Shown here: one piece after another, positions 5,938-7,220 of the stretch | How the letters are laid out: each line of letters opens with the position of its first letter | Position numbering within the stretch: the first letter of the stretch is position 1 | Source: Mycobacterium sp. | GTDB taxonomy: Bacteria; Actinomycetota; Actinomycetes; Mycobacteriales; Mycobacteriaceae | DNA: 7,220 nucleotides | Reading direction: 5' to 3' | NCBI GenBank assembly: GCA_023264755.1 | Contig: JAHFVB010000259.1 | Location: 1 to 7,220, forward strand | Position numbers and translations under genes: made by a program | The notes under the pieces: generated by a model | What the model saw: the letters and a program-made list of their open reading frames with translations, nothing else | Databases searched by the model: none | What the model was told of the DNA's origin: nothing

Positions 5938-6867
5938 CTAGCCCAGGATCGACGTGTAGTAGGTGACGTCGGCCATGGTCGACATCCCGGAATCCTGGCC
6001 AGGCATCTCGGGGAACCCGGAGTCGGCCAACAAGGTCCCCATCTTGGTGCCGACCGATTGCCAGCCGCGCGCATCCAGGTACGCGCCGACTTCGTTGCGT
6101 TCGCCTTCGAAGCTCAACTCCGTGAAGTCGACGTCGAGGCCGTGCTCGCGCCATTTGGCGCTGGTCTCCCGCATCTTTTCGCGGGCGGCGTCGGCGTCGA
6201 CGCCGGGATTGTGCGGGATGGCTTCGGTGGCCAGTCTGCTGCCGGGTGCGGACAACTCGGTGACGGTGTCGAGCAGGCGGTCCTGCGCCTCCGGCGGTAG
6301 GTAGCCGAACAAGCCCTCGGCGATCCAGGCCGACGGCCGGCCCGGGTCGAAGCCCGCTGCGGTCAGGGCGGCGGCCCAGTCGTCGCGCAGGTCGATCGCC
6401 ACGGTCCGCAGGTCGGTCGTGGGAGCCGCTCCGAGGCCGGCGAGTGTCGTGGTCTTGAAGTCGATGACCTGGGGCTGGTCGACCTCGAACACCGTCATCC
6501 CCGCGGGCCACGACAGCCGGTACGCCCGGGCGTCGAGTCCGGAGGCCAGGATGACGGCCTGGCGAATCCCCGCGTCGGCGGCGGCAGCGAAGAAGGCATC
6601 GAAGTAGCGGGTGCGGGCGGCCATCGCCTGGGGCATGTTCTGCAGCCCCCACTGTTCGTCGCCCGCCATGCCTTCGGTGTCGAGCTGGCCGGTGGCCCAA
6701 CGTGTGAGAAAGTCCACTCCGACCGCGCGCACCAACGGTTCGGCGAACGGGTCGTCGATCAGTGGCTCGGCGGCGTTGGTGGCCACGGCTCTGGCTGCTG
6801 CCACCATGGTCGCAGTGACGCCAACGCTGCTGGCCAGGTCCCACGTGTCGTTGTCGGTCCGGGTCAT
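5938..6867 (-). CDS. Class I SAM-dependent methyltransferase, TIGR00027 family
   Basis: The 309-residue protein has the signature of the TIGR00027 / leucine carboxyl methyltransferase-like family, which is expanded in mycobacteria. The SAM-binding loop [13 protein letters not shown] is at 107-119, FEVDQP at 127-132 has the acidic residue expected to hold the SAM ribose, and [11 protein letters not shown] is at 181-191. The N terminus ([20 protein letters not shown]) is also typical. The length is normal for the family. Substrates of these enzymes are mostly unknown; O-methylation of a carboxyl or hydroxyl group is the general expectation. The start at 6867 is set by GGAGGA 5 nt upstream on the minus strand; an in-frame ATG at 6954 would add 29 atypical residues and run through the promoter. 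It is convergent with the transporter gene and divergent from the carboxylic acid reductase gene. Confidence 0.93.
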   Translation of the reverse strand: MTRTDNDTWDLASSVGVTATMVAAARAVATNAAEPLIDDPFAEPLVRAVGVDFLTRWATGQLDTEGMAGDEQWGLQNMPQAMAARTRYFDAFFAAAADAGIRQAVILASGLDARAYRLSWPAGMTVFEVDQPQVIDFKTTTLAGLGAAPTTDLRTVAIDLRDDWAAALTAAGFDPGRPSAWIAEGLFGYLPPEAQDRLLDTVTELSAPGSRLATEAIPHNPGVDADAAREKMRETSAKWREHGLDVDFTELSFEGERNEVGAYLDARGWQSVGTKMGTLLADSGFPEMPGQDSGMSTMADVTYYTSILG

Positions 6868-6887
6868 TGGTTTCCTCCGTCGTAATG

Positions 6888-6909
6888 TATTTAGTGAGTA
6901 TAACAAATA
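6888..6909 (-). promoter_or_regulatory. Methyltransferase promoter in an AT-rich patch
   Basis: On the minus strand TATACT (6902 to 6897) is close to the TATAAT consensus and is preceded by TGT, an extended -10 (TGN). It would start transcription near 6890 and give a leader of about 23 nt containing the strong GGAGGA site. An inverted repeat TATTT (6888-6892)/AAATA (6905-6909) brackets the hexamer with a 12-bp spacer and could be an operator. No clear -35 is seen. The AT-richness stands out from the surrounding GC-rich DNA. Confidence 0.55.
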
Positions 6910-6973
6910 ACCGCATCGGGCCGCGGTCCACAGGAAATCTGCAGGTTGGAGCATCGAGGCATATCTTTAGTTT

Positions 6974-6982
6974 TGCTAACGT
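6974..6982 (+). promoter_or_regulatory. Candidate extended -10 for the carboxylic acid reductase gene
   Basis: TGC-TAACGT (TG at 6974-6975, hexamer 6977-6982) fits the extended TGN-TANNNT pattern and would give a leader of about 60 nt before the ATG at 7050. GCTA/TAGC arms (6975-6978 and 6985-6988) bracket the hexamer. No -35 at suitable spacing is evident, so the call is tentative. Confidence 0.35.
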
Positions 6983-7049
6983 TGTAGCCGGACGAGGGGC
7001 GCTGAAGCTCCGCTGACAGCACGCACCAGCAAGTGATCAGAGGATTTTG

Positions 7050-7220
7050 ATGGATACCGATACCCGCGAAGCCAGGCTCGAACGCCGCATCGCCGACCTC
7101 TACGCCACGGACCAGCAGTTCGCCGCCGCCAAGCCCGACCAAACCGTCGCTGCGGCCGTCGAGGCCCCCGGGCTGCGGTTGGCGGACATCGTGCGCACGG
7201 TCATGGCGGGTTACGCGGAC
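7050..7220 (+). CDS. car: Carboxylic acid reductase (FadD9/CAR type), N-terminal fragment (runs off right edge)
   Basis: The 57 visible codons read with no stop to the window end. The segment RLERRIADLYATDQQFAAAKP, then PGLRLADIV and VMAGYAD, matches the N terminus of FadD9 and of the Nocardia and Mycobacterium carboxylic acid reductases as I remember them (for example RRIAQLFAEDEQ, PGMRLAQI and TVMAGYADRPA in the Nocardia enzyme). Full enzymes have about 1,170 residues: an AMP-forming adenylation domain, a phosphopantetheine carrier domain and an NADPH-dependent reductase domain. They reduce carboxylic acids to aldehydes and need activation by a phosphopantetheinyl transferase. None of those domains can be seen here, so intactness is untested. 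The ATG is supported by AGAGGA at 7039-7044, 5 nt upstream. The gene is divergent from the methyltransferase across a 182-bp spacer. Confidence 0.85.
   Translation, partial: MDTDTREARLERRIADLYATDQQFAAAKPDQTVAAAVEAPGLRLADIVRTVMAGYAD

Noticed and set aside
6891..7142. Minus-strand open frame of 83 codons in the methyltransferase-reductase spacer
   Set aside because: It overlaps the reductase N terminus antisense and covers both predicted promoters, and it shows no domain or good ribosome binding site.

Overview
The window looks like chromosomal DNA of an actinobacterium, most probably Mycobacterium or Mycolicibacterium. It is GC-rich with strong third-position GC, and several genes belong to families typical of or expanded in mycobacteria: an MPT64-like secreted domain, a TIGR00027-type SAM methyltransferase, a CYP189-like P450 and the start of a FadD9/CAR-type carboxylic acid reductase. 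I see no transposase, integrase, tRNA, rRNA or CRISPR array. The species cannot be named from this sequence alone.

Layout from left to right: (1) the 5' end of a minus-strand short-chain dehydrogenase/reductase running off the left edge; (2) a 171-bp divergent spacer with two short direct-repeat sets; (3) a plus-strand lipoprotein fusing an MPT64/RsiV-like domain to a DUF4232-like domain; (4) a short GC hairpin cluster, then a probably leaderless LacI-family regulator; (5) a 121-bp promoter region with two palindromes lying on the putative -35 and -10 elements; (6) a cytochrome P450 and an aminoglycoside-phosphotransferase-fold kinase joined by an ATGA overlap, so one translationally coupled operon; (7) a 181-bp spacer with a double CACCGGTG palindrome; (8) an EamA/DMT-type membrane transporter; (9) convergent to it with only 7 bp between stop codons, a minus-strand SAM-dependent methyltransferase; (10) an AT-rich divergent promoter region; (11) the first 57 codons of a carboxylic acid reductase running off the right edge.

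The clearest functional unit is the P450-kinase pair. The P450 would oxidise an unknown small molecule and the kinase-fold protein could phosphorylate a hydroxyl group. The LacI-type regulator next door is a reasonable candidate to control the pair through the palindrome in its promoter; this is inference. The methyltransferase and the reductase are divergently transcribed from a shared 182-bp region. The other genes are probably independent units. Most of the window is ordinary mycobacterial accessory metabolism; the most distinctive features are the P450 promoter architecture, the MPT64-DUF4232 fusion and the coupled P450-kinase operon.
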